64,000 nt of DNA. It comes from [Clostridium] scindens (GTDB lineage Bacteria > Bacillota > Clostridia > Lachnospirales > Lachnospiraceae). Below the pieces are notes generated by a model. That model saw only the letters and a program-made list of their open reading frames with translations. It was not told the DNA's origin and searched no databases. This document shows, one piece after another, positions 15,490-24,605 of this stretch. The DNA lies in contig NZ_CP080442.1 of NCBI RefSeq assembly GCF_019597925.1, positions 2,646,001 through 2,710,000 of the forward strand, in the 5' to 3' direction. The stretch's first letter is position 1. Each line of letters starts with the position of its first letter. The position numbers and the translations under genes were made by a program.

Positions 15490-15529
15490 AAACGGCTTTT
15501 CCACACTTCAACTTGTGGAAAAGCCGTTT
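15490..15529. terminator. Strong hairpin terminator after the ImmA gene
   Basis: AAACGGCTTTTCCACA pairs perfectly with TGTGGAAAAGCCGTTT across an 8-base loop. It lies between two convergent genes and can act on both strands. Confidence 0.75.
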
Positions 15530-15559
15530 GAATATTATGATCTGTCCATTGTTCTAACT

Positions 15560-16384
15560 TTATAGCCCATATTCCCGGTACATCAAAGCACGGAACGCCT
15601 CATCCTCGCTCACCCTTCTTATATCCTCCACCCGGTTGTCGTTAAGCAGCCTATAAATTAATGAGGTCAAACGCTTCTCTCTTTTCTTAGCCTCTTCCTC
15701 CAATTCGTCTGCAAACAGTTCCTTTAACGCATCGCACATATCTCTCGCCTCCTTCATCGCCTTCTGGTTTGCTCGTACCACCAGGTCCATTACCGCCTGA
15801 TATAATTTTGAATCCTTATGCTCTTTATAATCCCTAATCAGCCGGTCTGTCTCCTTATCTGCCTTTATATCCGTCCTGAGGCTATTAAGCCATCGATTCT
15901 CATCGCTGGATAGTTCGTGGTTTAATATGATCTGAATCGGCAGAAACTCATTTTCCAGCCAATAGATTCCGTTCTCAATCTTTCTTACGGCAATCTTCCG
16001 CTCCTTCTTTAAGATTCTTAGCATCTCTCTTGGATAGTGGTTGCACACAAAGGTAATGGTAATCTCCTCCAACCGGATCTACCCCACCTTCTCCGTGTCT
16101 GACTGGTAAAAGCAGGCGTATCCGTAAACTTTATAAAAGTCGTTGATGCTCAGATAATCCCCCGGACTTTTATATTCGATCAGGTTATGCTTCCGAAAAA
16201 TTCTCCCAATATTCTTGCGTACCGGGGAATCGGTCATTTTCTTTACAATCAATGTGTCTATACGCATCGGCTTCTTGCTCAATTCGTACTCCGGGTAGAA
16301 CTCCAGATTCCCGAATTCTTCCTGTAATTCAATCTGCAATGCTGCGCAGAATCCCGGATGCCATTGTAAAACCTTATCTGTCAT
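15560..16384 (-). pseudogene. Rpn/PD-(D/E)XK nuclease-family gene with an in-frame amber codon
   Basis: Two adjacent frames (16384-16079 and 16072-15560) are in the same phase, separated only by a TAG at 16079-16081: the reading is TEKVG-stop-IRLEEITITF. The first part holds the nuclease-core style pattern with FYPEYELSKKPMRIDTLIV (Asp) and HNLIEYKSPGDYL (Glu-x-Lys); the second continues as the helical C-terminal half with a charged tail ending in EDEAFRALMYREYGL. This is the family of mobile Rpn-like (PDDEXK transposase/nuclease) proteins. The stop probably kills the gene, although a suppressor or restart at TTG 16072 cannot be excluded. Confidence 0.65.
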
Positions 16385-16668
16385 CTGGTACCTCCATTAT
16401 ATTTAATTTTTTCTTCTCTTGCAAGGTCAATGGACAGATTCATTCATAGGCATCACCACATTTCTGTCTGAATTACAAATCGGATAATCCTGACGAACGT
16501 CAGATTGGATTATATAGATAACTTAGAAACTAGATTTGTGAGATTACTGTAACATATTTCTCTGATATAGGCAATCCGTTTTACTGGTATGCCTGACAAG
16601 CCTAGTGAATATGTCCAGCAGAACATTTCAACATATCAGCAAAGTTTACAACATTTTGGAGCATCAAA
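16385..16668. other. Spacer between the phage-derived region and the dlt-like operon
   Basis: No gene is visible. It has the promoter side of the Rpn-like gene and a palindrome TGACGAACGTCA at about 16492-16503, of unknown meaning. It may contain the old right edge of the integrated element, but no duplicated attachment sequence was recognised. Confidence 0.4.
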
Positions 16669-16697
16669 AAGGAGCAGGTTTTAAGCACCTGCTCCTT
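16669..16697 (-). terminator. Terminator of the dlt-like operon
   Basis: On the minus strand AAGGAGCAGGT pairs perfectly with ACCTGCTCCTT, followed by five T. It lies just after the MBOAT gene. Confidence 0.85.
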
Positions 16698-16712
16698 GCA
16701 AATATTCGAAAT

Positions 16713-18239
16713 CTAAAACTGCGCATAGATGAATCCGCCCGTGGTGGTCATCACATACCCGAACATGGGAATCCCGAACACTAGCATTCCATACACGGCC
16801 CACCGAATCACCAAAGGCTTCCTTCCCAGACTTTCCCGGATCTGAATTCCCCTCTCCTTTAAAAAACTGATCAGGAATACCACCAGGCAGCCCATCGCCA
16901 GGATCATATAATCCAGTTTGTCCAGTCCCAGCATCATCAGAGAGCCATCCGTAAGCGTGGCAAGGCTGAACCCTGTCACCGTGCTTTTCATCATGGCAAA
17001 TGCGGCCGACAGGCTGACAGCCATGTCAAAGTACCAGCTGATATTCACCAGTAGGAAGGTTCGAAGGATCTGCACGACATGCCAGGCTCCGGACTTGGGA
17101 TTGATATGGAACTTCTCAAATCCTTTTCGGTAAAGCGGGGCCAGCAGGCTGCTGACCGCGATGATCAGGCCGTTATACAGACCATAGGCAATGTATTTCC
17201 ATGCGGCGCCGTGCCAGATGCCAACGACCAGGAAGACGATGATATTAGCGACACAGATGGGAACCACCCGCCCGGTCTTCTTGCCAAAGGCCTTTTTGGA
17301 CCATTTGCCGAACTTGCCCATCCATTTAGACAGAGATACTGGATAAAAGATATAGTCCTTCATCCAGGTCCCCAGCGTAATGTGCCAGCGATGCCAGAAG
17401 TCTGTGATGGACGTTGCAAAGTAAGGCCGCTTAAAGTTCTGATCCAGTTCTACGCCAAAGAGCGCGGCAACACCCATGACTACATCCATGCCGCCGGAAA
17501 AGTCCATATACAGCTGGATGGAATACATCAGGACCGCAACGATATTCGTCACGCCGGAATACTGGGTATAGTTCTGGAACACCTGATTTACCACCACCGC
17601 TGCCCGGTCTGCCAGCACCAGTTTCTTAAAGAATCCCCATAGCATCAGCTGAAGCGCGTACTGGGCCTTCAGCAGATCAAAGGAATGCTGTTCATACAAC
17701 TGCCTGGCCAGCCTGTCGAATCTGCCGATCGGCCCCTGCAGCAGCTGGGGGAAGAAAGATACGAACAAGGCAAATCGGAACGGATTCTTCTCAGCCTCAT
17801 ATTTTCCCCAGTATACGTCGATGATATATCCCATGGACTGGAATGTATAGAACGAGATTCCAAGCGGCAGGATCAGTTTCTGGAACGAGATTCCTGCATG
17901 GAATATAGCGTTTACATTCTCGATCGCAAAGTTGGTATATTTTAAGACCGCCAGCATGCCGAAGTTAAGCAGCAGGCACCCAATCAGGATTCTCCGCTTT
18001 CTCGACTTCGCCTCATTCCTGGGCAGTTCTTTGTGGTTCACCCGATCTAAGAGTCTTCCTGTCCCATAAGTGGTGATGGTGGTATAGAGCAGGAAGAACA
18101 GAATCTTGATTCCCGATGATGCATAGTAAATATAACTGAAGATCAGCAGCCATATCCACTGGAATCTTTTCGGAATCAGATAGTAGCCGATTACCGCGAT
18201 TCCCACAAATATCAGGAATTCCATTGATATAAGGGACAT
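16713..18239 (-). CDS. DltB-like MBOAT acyltransferase
   Basis: The 508-residue polytopic protein belongs to the MBOAT family, with the conserved DFWHRWHITLGTWMKDYI block near residue 285 and the catalytic His in VVGIWHGAAWKYIAYG near residue 348. In D-alanylation, DltB moves the acyl group from the carrier protein across the membrane toward an envelope polymer with DltD. It is the last gene of the operon, 17 bp after the carrier-protein gene, and is followed by a strong terminator. The family also includes AlgI-type alginate acetyltransferases, but the carrier protein next door favours the Dlt role. Confidence 0.85.
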   Translation of the reverse strand: MSLISMEFLIFVGIAVIGYYLIPKRFQWIWLLIFSYIYYASSGIKILFFLLYTTITTYGTGRLLDRVNHKELPRNEAKSRKRRILIGCLLLNFGMLAVLKYTNFAIENVNAIFHAGISFQKLILPLGISFYTFQSMGYIIDVYWGKYEAEKNPFRFALFVSFFPQLLQGPIGRFDRLARQLYEQHSFDLLKAQYALQLMLWGFFKKLVLADRAAVVVNQVFQNYTQYSGVTNIVAVLMYSIQLYMDFSGGMDVVMGVAALFGVELDQNFKRPYFATSITDFWHRWHITLGTWMKDYIFYPVSLSKWMGKFGKWSKKAFGKKTGRVVPICVANIIVFLVVGIWHGAAWKYIAYGLYNGLIIAVSSLLAPLYRKGFEKFHINPKSGAWHVVQILRTFLLVNISWYFDMAVSLSAAFAMMKSTVTGFSLATLTDGSLMMLGLDKLDYMILAMGCLVVFLISFLKERGIQIRESLGRKPLVIRWAVYGMLVFGIPMFGYVMTTTGGFIYAQF

Positions 18240-18255
18240 GTTTCTCCTCCGCTAT

Positions 18256-18483
18256 TTAGGCTTCCTGAAGACGCTGTACCATAGCCCACAGCGCCTGTGC
18301 CGAATTGAAATTCTCAGGCACGATATCCACAGGCGTGATCTCGATGTCAAATGCTTCTTCCAATTCTCCTACAATAGACAGGATCGCAAATGAGTCCAGC
18401 ACTTCGTCATCAATCAATGTGGTACAGGTCTCATAGTCCGCATCCGGCTGGATGTCATTTAAGATTTCCAATAATTTTTCCAT
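18256..18483 (-). CDS. DltC-like acyl/aminoacyl carrier protein
   Basis: This 75-residue acidic protein has the carrier-protein fold pattern with the phosphopantetheine Ser in VLDSFAILSIVGELEEAF (Ser near residue 31) and the late helix III region EITPVDIVPENFNSAQALW. It would be charged by the adenylation enzyme encoded at the start of the operon and would deliver its cargo to the MBOAT protein. A ribosome site (AGGAGAG) precedes its ATG. Confidence 0.85.
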   Translation of the reverse strand: MEKLLEILNDIQPDADYETCTTLIDDEVLDSFAILSIVGELEEAFDIEITPVDIVPENFNSAQALWAMVQRLQEA

Positions 18484-18513
18484 ATTCTTTCTCTCCTATT
18501 TTATCGTTTCCTT

Positions 18514-19512
18514 TTAATTTTCTTTTTTTGTCTCATTCTCAGACAGATATTTTCCCAGCTCTGCGCTGAATCTTTCTGCCTCTTCGCCGTACATATGGCC
18601 GTCATAGTCCCAATAACCTTCCATGCTCCGATCGATGTTCAGTCCATCATCAAAATTAAAGTTCTTGTACGGGACTTGATATTTCTTGGTCAGGGCTTTA
18701 AAATATGCATCCGACTGCCGGAAGCTATCCGGCATATTCGCTATCGTGTCCGCAGGGACCGGCAGAGTAATCACTTCCAGCTCGATTCCCTCTTCCTTGC
18801 AGAATCTGACCATTTTTCTGAAATACTCAAGCGCCGCCGGACGTATCTGTCCTTCGTCCCAGGGAACATTATTGAAAGTTCCCTTATCCGCCCCTTCGAC
18901 TTTGTCCTGATAAAGGAATCCTCGGTCCGCATAATGACCGCCAGGCACGTCCAGGATCTTCGGGTCATGCGACTGATATGCGGGGCTAAGCTTCTTCTTG
19001 GCCGTTTCCTTGGCTAGAAGGAGATTATTCTTATAGTAACTCCAGGGAAACAGCGTTCCTCTGAATTCTAGTTCCATGATCTTATTTGCAAAGTATTCTG
19101 CCTTATTTAGCGACCATGGGAACTCCTTATAAAAGAAAATGGACGTAGAGCCAAGTCTCTGGTCCAGAATCCAGTAAGATGGATCCAGTTCATAGATGAT
19201 TTTCTCTGGCTTCTGCTTTCTGCAGGCTTCCTTCATCAGATAATAAGTATCCACCGGATACTCGTCTGCCATGCACAGGTTGAAACTCTTCTTTCCTGTC
19301 ACCTCGTCGACTTTCCCGGGGCTGATCCCATACTGTCCATGAGAGGTGCCGATGAATAGATAGTCAAAAGGCCCTTCTTCTTTTACTTTATGCAGATTCA
19401 TCCACACCACGTTAGGCGGCATGGTAATCCAGTTCAGGCATCCGGACAGTACCTCGCAGATAGCCAGGAACAGGATGATCCTTATAATTTTAAATCTTTT
19501 TTTACTTTTCAT
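18514..19512 (-). CDS. DltD-like membrane-anchored envelope protein
   Basis: One N-terminal membrane segment (residues 8-25 of the 332-residue form) precedes an extracytoplasmic SGNH-like domain: FIGTSHGQYGISP with the candidate nucleophile Ser, IIYELDPSYWILDQ, IELEVITLPVP and the C-terminal YDGHMYGEEA with the Asp-x-x-His pair. This fits DltD, which works with DltB in the outside step of teichoic acid acylation. The start may be the ATG at 19512 or a TTG at 19536, since the upstream decarboxylase gene ends at 19515. A frameshifted paralogue is at 2110-3109. Confidence 0.75.
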   Translation of the reverse strand: MKSKKRFKIIRIILFLAICEVLSGCLNWITMPPNVVWMNLHKVKEEGPFDYLFIGTSHGQYGISPGKVDEVTGKKSFNLCMADEYPVDTYYLMKEACRKQKPEKIIYELDPSYWILDQRLGSTSIFFYKEFPWSLNKAEYFANKIMELEFRGTLFPWSYYKNNLLLAKETAKKKLSPAYQSHDPKILDVPGGHYADRGFLYQDKVEGADKGTFNNVPWDEGQIRPAALEYFRKMVRFCKEEGIELEVITLPVPADTIANMPDSFRQSDAYFKALTKKYQVPYKNFNFDDGLNIDRSMEGYWDYDGHMYGEEAERFSAELGKYLSENETKKEN

Positions 19513-19514
19513 GT

Positions 19515-20756
19515 CTATTGTTCTGCCTCTATACAATTGATCTCGTCCGTACTTCGGCGTCTTCTTGCCACTTTGATGCCTTCGTTTTTTGAATAGAACA
19601 GGATCTGTGGAAGGTCCCTGCTCAGAAACAGATACATGCCTTCCGTCACAGAATAGGCCCCCGTACGCTCAAATACCAGTATATCTCCAATCTTCGCCTC
19701 CTGCAAGGGCAGATTCTTCACAATCACGTCATTGACGGTACACAGCGAGCCGCATACGTTCCACTCCGTTACATCCTTTTGACTAATATCCTCCTGCTTA
19801 CTGCCTTTATCCACAGATACTTCTTCATATCTGCCCTCTTCCTCGTGATACTGACGATAATGAGGGTGCTTCATTGCCATTGCCTGACCAAAATAGGTGA
19901 GGTGATGGATGCCTCCATCCACGATACAGTACTTCTGTCCCATATTTACCTTCTGATCCACGATGGCGGTCAGGTAGCATCCGCAATAAGCGGCCAGATA
20001 CCGGCCCATTTCCAAAGTAATCTTACCCTGGAATCGAAGTTCTGAAAGAAATCCTGCAAATTCCTTCAGCATGGCTTCATCATCAACTTCTTCGTCTGTA
20101 GAAAAATATGGCACATAGAATCCAGGACCATACTCCAATTCTTCTGCCTCGTACCCATAGGCTTCTTTCAGCATGGCTATCAATTCATCCAGATGCGCCA
20201 GTTCCTTCTTAAGTTTTGCCAGTTTCTTTTTCTGAGTTCCGGAATAATGCTGCAAGCCTATGATATTTATATGGGAATACTCGTTTCGCCGCTCTATGAT
20301 CCGGCAGATCTCTGCCTCATCCATCCCGAACTGGTTGCCGCTGGTCACGCGGATCAGTGCCCGGATACGGATGCCTTCCTTGCAGGCGCATTGTTCCAGA
20401 AGTTCCAGATGACTGGCGGACTCTATGGTATAGGTTCCCTTATCCCCATAGTTGCGCATAGCATGGGCAACGTCCTTCTCCTCCTTATACACGCCGGAGA
20501 GCACGATCTGTTCCATGGGGATCTGGCACATCTCGCAGATGCCAAACTCCCCTGGAGAGCAGACTTCATATTTATCAACCACGTCCTTTAAAGGCTTTAC
20601 CAGAAAAGGATTGGCTTTCATAGCATAGCAGAGGCTTGCCTTTCCTCCAAGAATTTCCCGGATCATGGCAATTCTTATTTTCAACTCATCGATATGGAAT
20701 ACATAGAACGGCGTCTCATATTTTCCGGCAATCTGCCTTAATAGATCTCTATCCAT
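19515..20756 (-). CDS. Fold-type III PLP decarboxylase (LysA/ornithine decarboxylase-like) in a dlt-like operon
   Basis: The 413-residue protein has the alanine-racemase-fold decarboxylase signatures: PLP lysine in CYAMKANPF near residue 45, the HYSGTQ block with His near residue 185, EMGRYLAAYCGCY (normally EPGR) near residue 268, the Cys-containing NVCGSLCTVNDV near residue 352 and the TGAYSVTEGMYLF C-terminal motif. Such enzymes decarboxylate DAP, ornithine or carboxynorspermidine; BtrK of butirosin biosynthesis decarboxylates an aminoacyl group while bound to a carrier protein. Its start overlaps the adenylation gene, so it works in the same pathway. The likely role is to make or trim the amino-acyl group loaded on the carrier; its substrate is unknown. 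Confidence 0.8.
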   Translation of the reverse strand: MDRDLLRQIAGKYETPFYVFHIDELKIRIAMIREILGGKASLCYAMKANPFLVKPLKDVVDKYEVCSPGEFGICEMCQIPMEQIVLSGVYKEEKDVAHAMRNYGDKGTYTIESASHLELLEQCACKEGIRIRALIRVTSGNQFGMDEAEICRIIERRNEYSHINIIGLQHYSGTQKKKLAKLKKELAHLDELIAMLKEAYGYEAEELEYGPGFYVPYFSTDEEVDDEAMLKEFAGFLSELRFQGKITLEMGRYLAAYCGCYLTAIVDQKVNMGQKYCIVDGGIHHLTYFGQAMAMKHPHYRQYHEEEGRYEEVSVDKGSKQEDISQKDVTEWNVCGSLCTVNDVIVKNLPLQEAKIGDILVFERTGAYSVTEGMYLFLSRDLPQILFYSKNEGIKVARRRRSTDEINCIEAEQ

Positions 20757-22272
20757 GCAATCCCTCCTTATACTGCGTTTTCAGTCCTTTGCGGTCGATC
20801 TTTCCATTATTTGTAATCGGAAGCCGGTTCATCTTTATGAATACATTTGGTACCATGAACGCTGGCAAGGCCGTCCCCAGGCTTTTGACAATCTGGCGCT
20901 TTTCCAATTCTCCTTCATAGAATGCCACGATTTTGTTCTTCTCTTCATCATAGATGCAGCACCCGCGCCTCATTCCTTCCACCCGCTCCAAGGCAGTCTC
21001 GATCTCTCCCAGTTCGATCCTGTGGCCCATGTGCTTAATCTGGTAATCTTTCCTGGATGCAAAATACAGATACCCGTCTTCTCCATAGTAGCCCAGATCT
21101 CCCGTCCGGTAGATCGGCTCCAGATACTGCCCATTCAGAGGATTCTGCATAAACACAGCCTTCGTCTGCCTGGGATCATTATAGTACCCCAGCGAGAGCG
21201 CCGTGCCGGATACGCAGATTTCTCCTTTCTTAGAAGGCTCTGTAACCAGGCGGTCTTCCTCATCCAGAAGAAACACCTTCTCATTGGGAAACGGCTGGCC
21301 GATCGGCAGGTTCTCGCCTGGCTGAAACTCCCGGTCTATCTTATAGTACGTGCAATTGCAGGTAATCTCCGTAGGACCGTAAACGTTGGCATACCTGGCA
21401 TCCGGCAGGTATCGCTTCCACTCGTTCAGATGCTTTACGGGCATTACCTCGCCGGAGAAGATTACCTTGTCTACCTTGGAAGGCACCTTGTACTCGAAGC
21501 CTTTCAGCGTCGTAATGATACACAGCGCGGAGACGGCCCAGATCAAGGTAGTCACTTCCCGTTCCACCAGATAGTCCAGCAGTTTCGTGGGAAACGAAAA
21601 GAGTTTCTTAGGGATAATCTGCATGGCAGCGCCTGTCTTAAGGGTGGAATAGATATCCTTTACCGATACGTCAAAATCAAACGGCGCCTGATTTCCGATC
21701 ACATCTTTGTCGGTAATTCCAAAAATCTCCGTAAAATCTTCCATAAAGTCAATGACCGACCGATGGCTTACCACCACGCCTTTGGGAATGCCTGTAGAAC
21801 CGGAGGTGAAGTTGGCATAAAGCGGATCAATGTCAAGCCTCTGGCTTCTGATTTGCTCCAGAAGTACGGGGTCTTCTTGCGTCTTTACTGCCTCTTCTAT
21901 ATCTATGACCACTCCTTCAAAGCCCAGGCCATCCAACTGCTTTTTATACTTTAAATCCGCCACCAATACCCTGGCCTTTAGCGTGTCCAGGATCTGCCTC
22001 AGCCGTTGGGACGGCAGTTTCGGATCCAGGAGCACATAAAAACAGCCCCCATATACCGCGCCCATAAAGGAATAGATCGCATTTACGCTCTTCTCCATCA
22101 ATACGGGAACCGGCATCCTGGGGCTTACCTTCTGTGCAAGACAGGTTCCCACGGCCCTGGCTCTCATCTTAAGTTCCGCATAAGTGCAGGATGCCCCTTC
22201 ATCCGCGAAGGCTGTCTTGTCCGGAAACTTGTTTTCGGATCGTTCCAGATACTCTAATATATTTCGAATCAT
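20749..22272 (-). CDS. DltA-like amino-acid adenylation enzyme
   Basis: The enzyme (507 residues from ATG 22272, chosen for AGGGGG five bases upstream) carries all main adenylation motifs: YANFTSGSTGIPKGVVVSH near residue 145, NVYGPTEITCNCTYYKI near 285, YRTGDLGYYGEDGYLYF near 375 and the catalytic Lys in NNGKIDRKGL near the C-terminus. The wording of these motifs is of the DltA (D-alanine-carrier protein ligase) type. It would activate an amino acid with ATP and load it on the carrier protein at 18.3 kb. The companion decarboxylase makes a substrate other than D-alanine possible. It is the first gene of the operon. Confidence 0.85.
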   Translation of the reverse strand: MIRNILEYLERSENKFPDKTAFADEGASCTYAELKMRARAVGTCLAQKVSPRMPVPVLMEKSVNAIYSFMGAVYGGCFYVLLDPKLPSQRLRQILDTLKARVLVADLKYKKQLDGLGFEGVVIDIEEAVKTQEDPVLLEQIRSQRLDIDPLYANFTSGSTGIPKGVVVSHRSVIDFMEDFTEIFGITDKDVIGNQAPFDFDVSVKDIYSTLKTGAAMQIIPKKLFSFPTKLLDYLVEREVTTLIWAVSALCIITTLKGFEYKVPSKVDKVIFSGEVMPVKHLNEWKRYLPDARYANVYGPTEITCNCTYYKIDREFQPGENLPIGQPFPNEKVFLLDEEDRLVTEPSKKGEICVSGTALSLGYYNDPRQTKAVFMQNPLNGQYLEPIYRTGDLGYYGEDGYLYFASRKDYQIKHMGHRIELGEIETALERVEGMRRGCCIYDEEKNKIVAFYEGELEKRQIVKSLGTALPAFMVPNVFIKMNRLPITNNGKIDRKGLKTQYKEGLHG

Positions 22273-22384
22273 ATTTTCCCCCTGATTATATAACATTCTT
22301 AATATGCTATCTAGTTTATACGATACTGGAGAAAATGTCTATTACATCCATAAAATCTTAATAATTATCCGGCGGAAAAGACCC

Positions 22385-22449
22385 GATACCCTGCGCCCAT
22401 CCATAGATGAATTGGCGCCCCTTTTCGGGACATATAATGCCAGGGTATC
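22385..22449. promoter_or_regulatory. Long-spaced inverted repeat between the LytTR gene and the dlt-like operon
   Basis: GATACCCTG (22385-22393) and CAGGGTATC (22441-22449) are perfect complements 47 bp apart. They lie between the LytTR gene and the adenylation gene and may form a terminator-like stem or a looped regulator site. Confidence 0.35.
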
Positions 22450-22492
22450 AAGCTATAACTGTATTTTCACTATGGTATTATCCCAGTGCTTT

Positions 22493-22843
22493 TTATTCAT
22501 TGGCCTTTTTCCGATAACTTCTGTAATTATAGAGTTCCAGTTTTTCTTTCAGTTCCCTGCCCAAACGCTGCGCATAAGTACAGAATATGTTTTCTTCAAA
22601 ATAAAGAATCCGATTCCTGGTATCTACTTTCCAGACTAGATCCAGATTCGCAAGCGTAGATGATTTTGTCTGAAAAAAATAGGGCGCGACCTTCTCATAC
22701 AAAGGCTTTACATCCGCATGGATCTTGCCTGTGCCTTCTTTATGGACGACCTTGCAATAGTGGGAGGATTTAATGGTTTCAAAATAGTAGATATCTTTCA
22801 GCGACACTTTCATCCATAAATAATCCTCGCTCATAATATACAT
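22493..22843 (-). CDS. Stand-alone LytTR-type DNA-binding regulator
   Basis: The 116-residue protein consists of one LytTR domain: VSLKDIYYFETIKSSHYCKVV at the start, KPLYEKVAPYFFQTKSSTLANLDLVWKVD with the typical recognition loop (given here as the middle of the domain, residues 45-72), then a basic tail. There is no receiver or membrane domain, so it may respond through partners. It stands 200 bp upstream of the dlt-like operon, on the same strand, and is a natural candidate for its control. Confidence 0.65.
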   Translation of the reverse strand: MYIMSEDYLWMKVSLKDIYYFETIKSSHYCKVVHKEGTGKIHADVKPLYEKVAPYFFQTKSSTLANLDLVWKVDTRNRILYFEENIFCTYAQRLGRELKEKLELYNYRSYRKKANE

Positions 22844-23004
22844 GTGCTTGCTCTCTTCCGTTGCTGCTCACTCCTTTAGCTGCCCTACACTAAGAAACCT
22901 TATTAGTATACCATATATAAAATACTATACATCTCCCTAAAACAGGTCGACTTTTCACATTATGTAGAATTTTGTCGCATTTTGTAGTATGAAAATATCA
23001 TAAT

Positions 23005-23034
23005 AGGCGGCCTATGCATATGCACAGGCCGCCT
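23005..23034. terminator. Hairpin after the HPr gene
   Basis: AGGCGGCCT at 23005-23013 pairs with AGGCCGCCT at 23026-23034, with a self-complementary ATGCATATGCA loop. It follows the cdaA-cdaR-HPr operon; the clearest T run is on the plus strand, so minus-strand activity is less sure. Confidence 0.55.
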
Positions 23035-23049
23035 TTTCAACAGTCTTCC

Positions 23050-23313
23050 CTATTCGCCCAGGCCGCTCTCAATGGCTTCCACCATTGCCTTTAACGCCGC
23101 TTCTTCATCTTCCCCTTCACATACCAGTTCAATCTCGTCGCCCTTTTTGATACAGGCGCCAAGCACGCTTAAAACGCTCTTCGCGTTTGCAGTCGTATTG
23201 TCATACTCGAACGTCACCTTGCATTTAAAACTGCTGGCTGTATTGCAAAATATTCCAGCCGGCCGCAGATGTAGTCCGGTGGGGTTAATAATTGTAACTT
23301 TCTGCCTAACCAT
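23050..23313 (-). CDS. ptsH: HPr phosphocarrier protein (chromosomal copy)
   Basis: The 87-residue protein has the phospho-acceptor His in TGLHLRPAGIF near residue 15 and the regulatory Ser region NAKSVLSVLGAC near residue 46. HPr passes phosphate from enzyme I to sugar-specific EIIA proteins, and HPr(Ser-P) works in catabolite control. The sequence is of the usual Lachnospiraceae type, in contrast with the second HPr in the island at 58.6 kb. It lies 30 bp after cdaR and is probably co-transcribed. Confidence 0.85.
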   Translation of the reverse strand: MVRQKVTIINPTGLHLRPAGIFCNTASSFKCKVTFEYDNTTANAKSVLSVLGACIKKGDEIELVCEGEDEEAALKAMVEAIESGLGE

Positions 23314-23342
23314 AATCTCCTCCGTTTATCCTTCTTGCTATA

Positions 23343-24605
23343 CTATTCGCCAGCAGGAGCATTAGAATCCGCTTCTTCCAAAACCACCTCTACGCTGACT
23401 TCATTTACCAGGGAACACCCATCCGGAAGTTCCACGGTTACCGGTACCCGATAAGTTCCGGGTGCCGTGTAATCCTTCAAGTCTATGCTCACCTTCTTTG
23501 CGATGGAGAACACATCCAGAACCGCGCTGGGGCCTTTGATCTGTATCTCCAGATCTACTGTGCTGTCATAACTTACCTGCAGCCCATCGGTAAGGTTATT
23601 GACCATGATGGAACTGGTCGAGACTTCAAATATCTTCGCTCCCGGCTGCTCGATCGAAATGGACACCACCACATTGCTGGCATTCTCATCTGCCAGGGTG
23701 ACTCCTTCCGGCAGATAGGGTGAGATATCTACCGTCTTTTCCGTCCTCTGGGTCAATTCAGATACCTTAAGCGCCTCCGCGGGGACATCAATCTCGGTCA
23801 GTCCCGCCAGATCCTTTTTCTCCCCGGATACCCGGACTTCCTGTGGCTCAACGGTAATTCCGCTTACTTTATAGCCTTCCGCCGCAGTTACCTGGGAAGT
23901 ATCCAGCTTGACGGGTAAACTCTTGATCTGATAAAGAGTCACTTCTACGCTGACGCCATCCTTGCCCAGATTATTCGCCAGCAGCGTCTGGTCAATCACA
24001 TTATTATTCGCGTCATACAGTACAAGTTTTGCCTCAAGGTTCGAATTCTCGGATAATCCTGAGACATCTACCTCGGCCACCACCTTATTGATGCTGTTGA
24101 TCACCTTCTTAGGCCCTCTTAAGGTAACCTTCTCCGGATTCGCCGTCATCTCTCCTACCATATATCCTTCCCGTACCGTGCCGGTGGTAGTTGGAGTGAT
24201 CGGGAAATTATTCTTTGCCTCGTCATCAATCTGTACTTGCAGATTCCGCGGCGTCGAGTAGGCCTTTTCATATTTGTAGCCCGGTATCGTCACCTCGATG
24301 GGAACCTGGGTTCCCAAAGTCAGTTCCTTCATATCTGCAACTGCCATAATGTCGTCCGCCTTGATATTATTAAGGACGGAACGTTTCGCAGTTACGGTAA
24401 CGCTTACTTCCTGGGTATTGTCTATAATCTGGTAGGTTCTGTTGTTGTCCGTTACAATCTCTTCATTCATTACCGTGACAGGGATGCCGGAAAAGGTCTT
24501 ATCCGTCACCGGATTGTCGATATTAACCACAATAAGCCACATAAAAGCGGCAATCAGAAAGGCTAATATCTTAAGACCAAGATTATCCATTAGTCTTTTT
24601 TTCAT
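23343..24605 (-). CDS. cdaR: CdaR (YbbR-domain) regulator of c-di-AMP synthase
   Basis: A short cytoplasmic start and one membrane segment (ILAFLIAAFMWLIVVN, residues 13-28) are followed by four YbbR domains outside the cell (about residues 40-120, 125-215, 220-310, 320-410), ending in an acidic tail. CdaR binds and modulates CdaA. Its gene starts inside the 3' end of cdaA (23-bp overlap), as in most Firmicutes. The length of 420 is close to that of other clostridial CdaR proteins. Confidence 0.85.
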   Translation of the reverse strand: MKKRLMDNLGLKILAFLIAAFMWLIVVNIDNPVTDKTFSGIPVTVMNEEIVTDNNRTYQIIDNTQEVSVTVTAKRSVLNNIKADDIMAVADMKELTLGTQVPIEVTIPGYKYEKAYSTPRNLQVQIDDEAKNNFPITPTTTGTVREGYMVGEMTANPEKVTLRGPKKVINSINKVVAEVDVSGLSENSNLEAKLVLYDANNNVIDQTLLANNLGKDGVSVEVTLYQIKSLPVKLDTSQVTAAEGYKVSGITVEPQEVRVSGEKKDLAGLTEIDVPAEALKVSELTQRTEKTVDISPYLPEGVTLADENASNVVVSISIEQPGAKIFEVSTSSIMVNNLTDGLQVSYDSTVDLEIQIKGPSAVLDVFSIAKKVSIDLKDYTAPGTYRVPVTVELPDGCSLVNEVSVEVVLEEADSNAPAGE

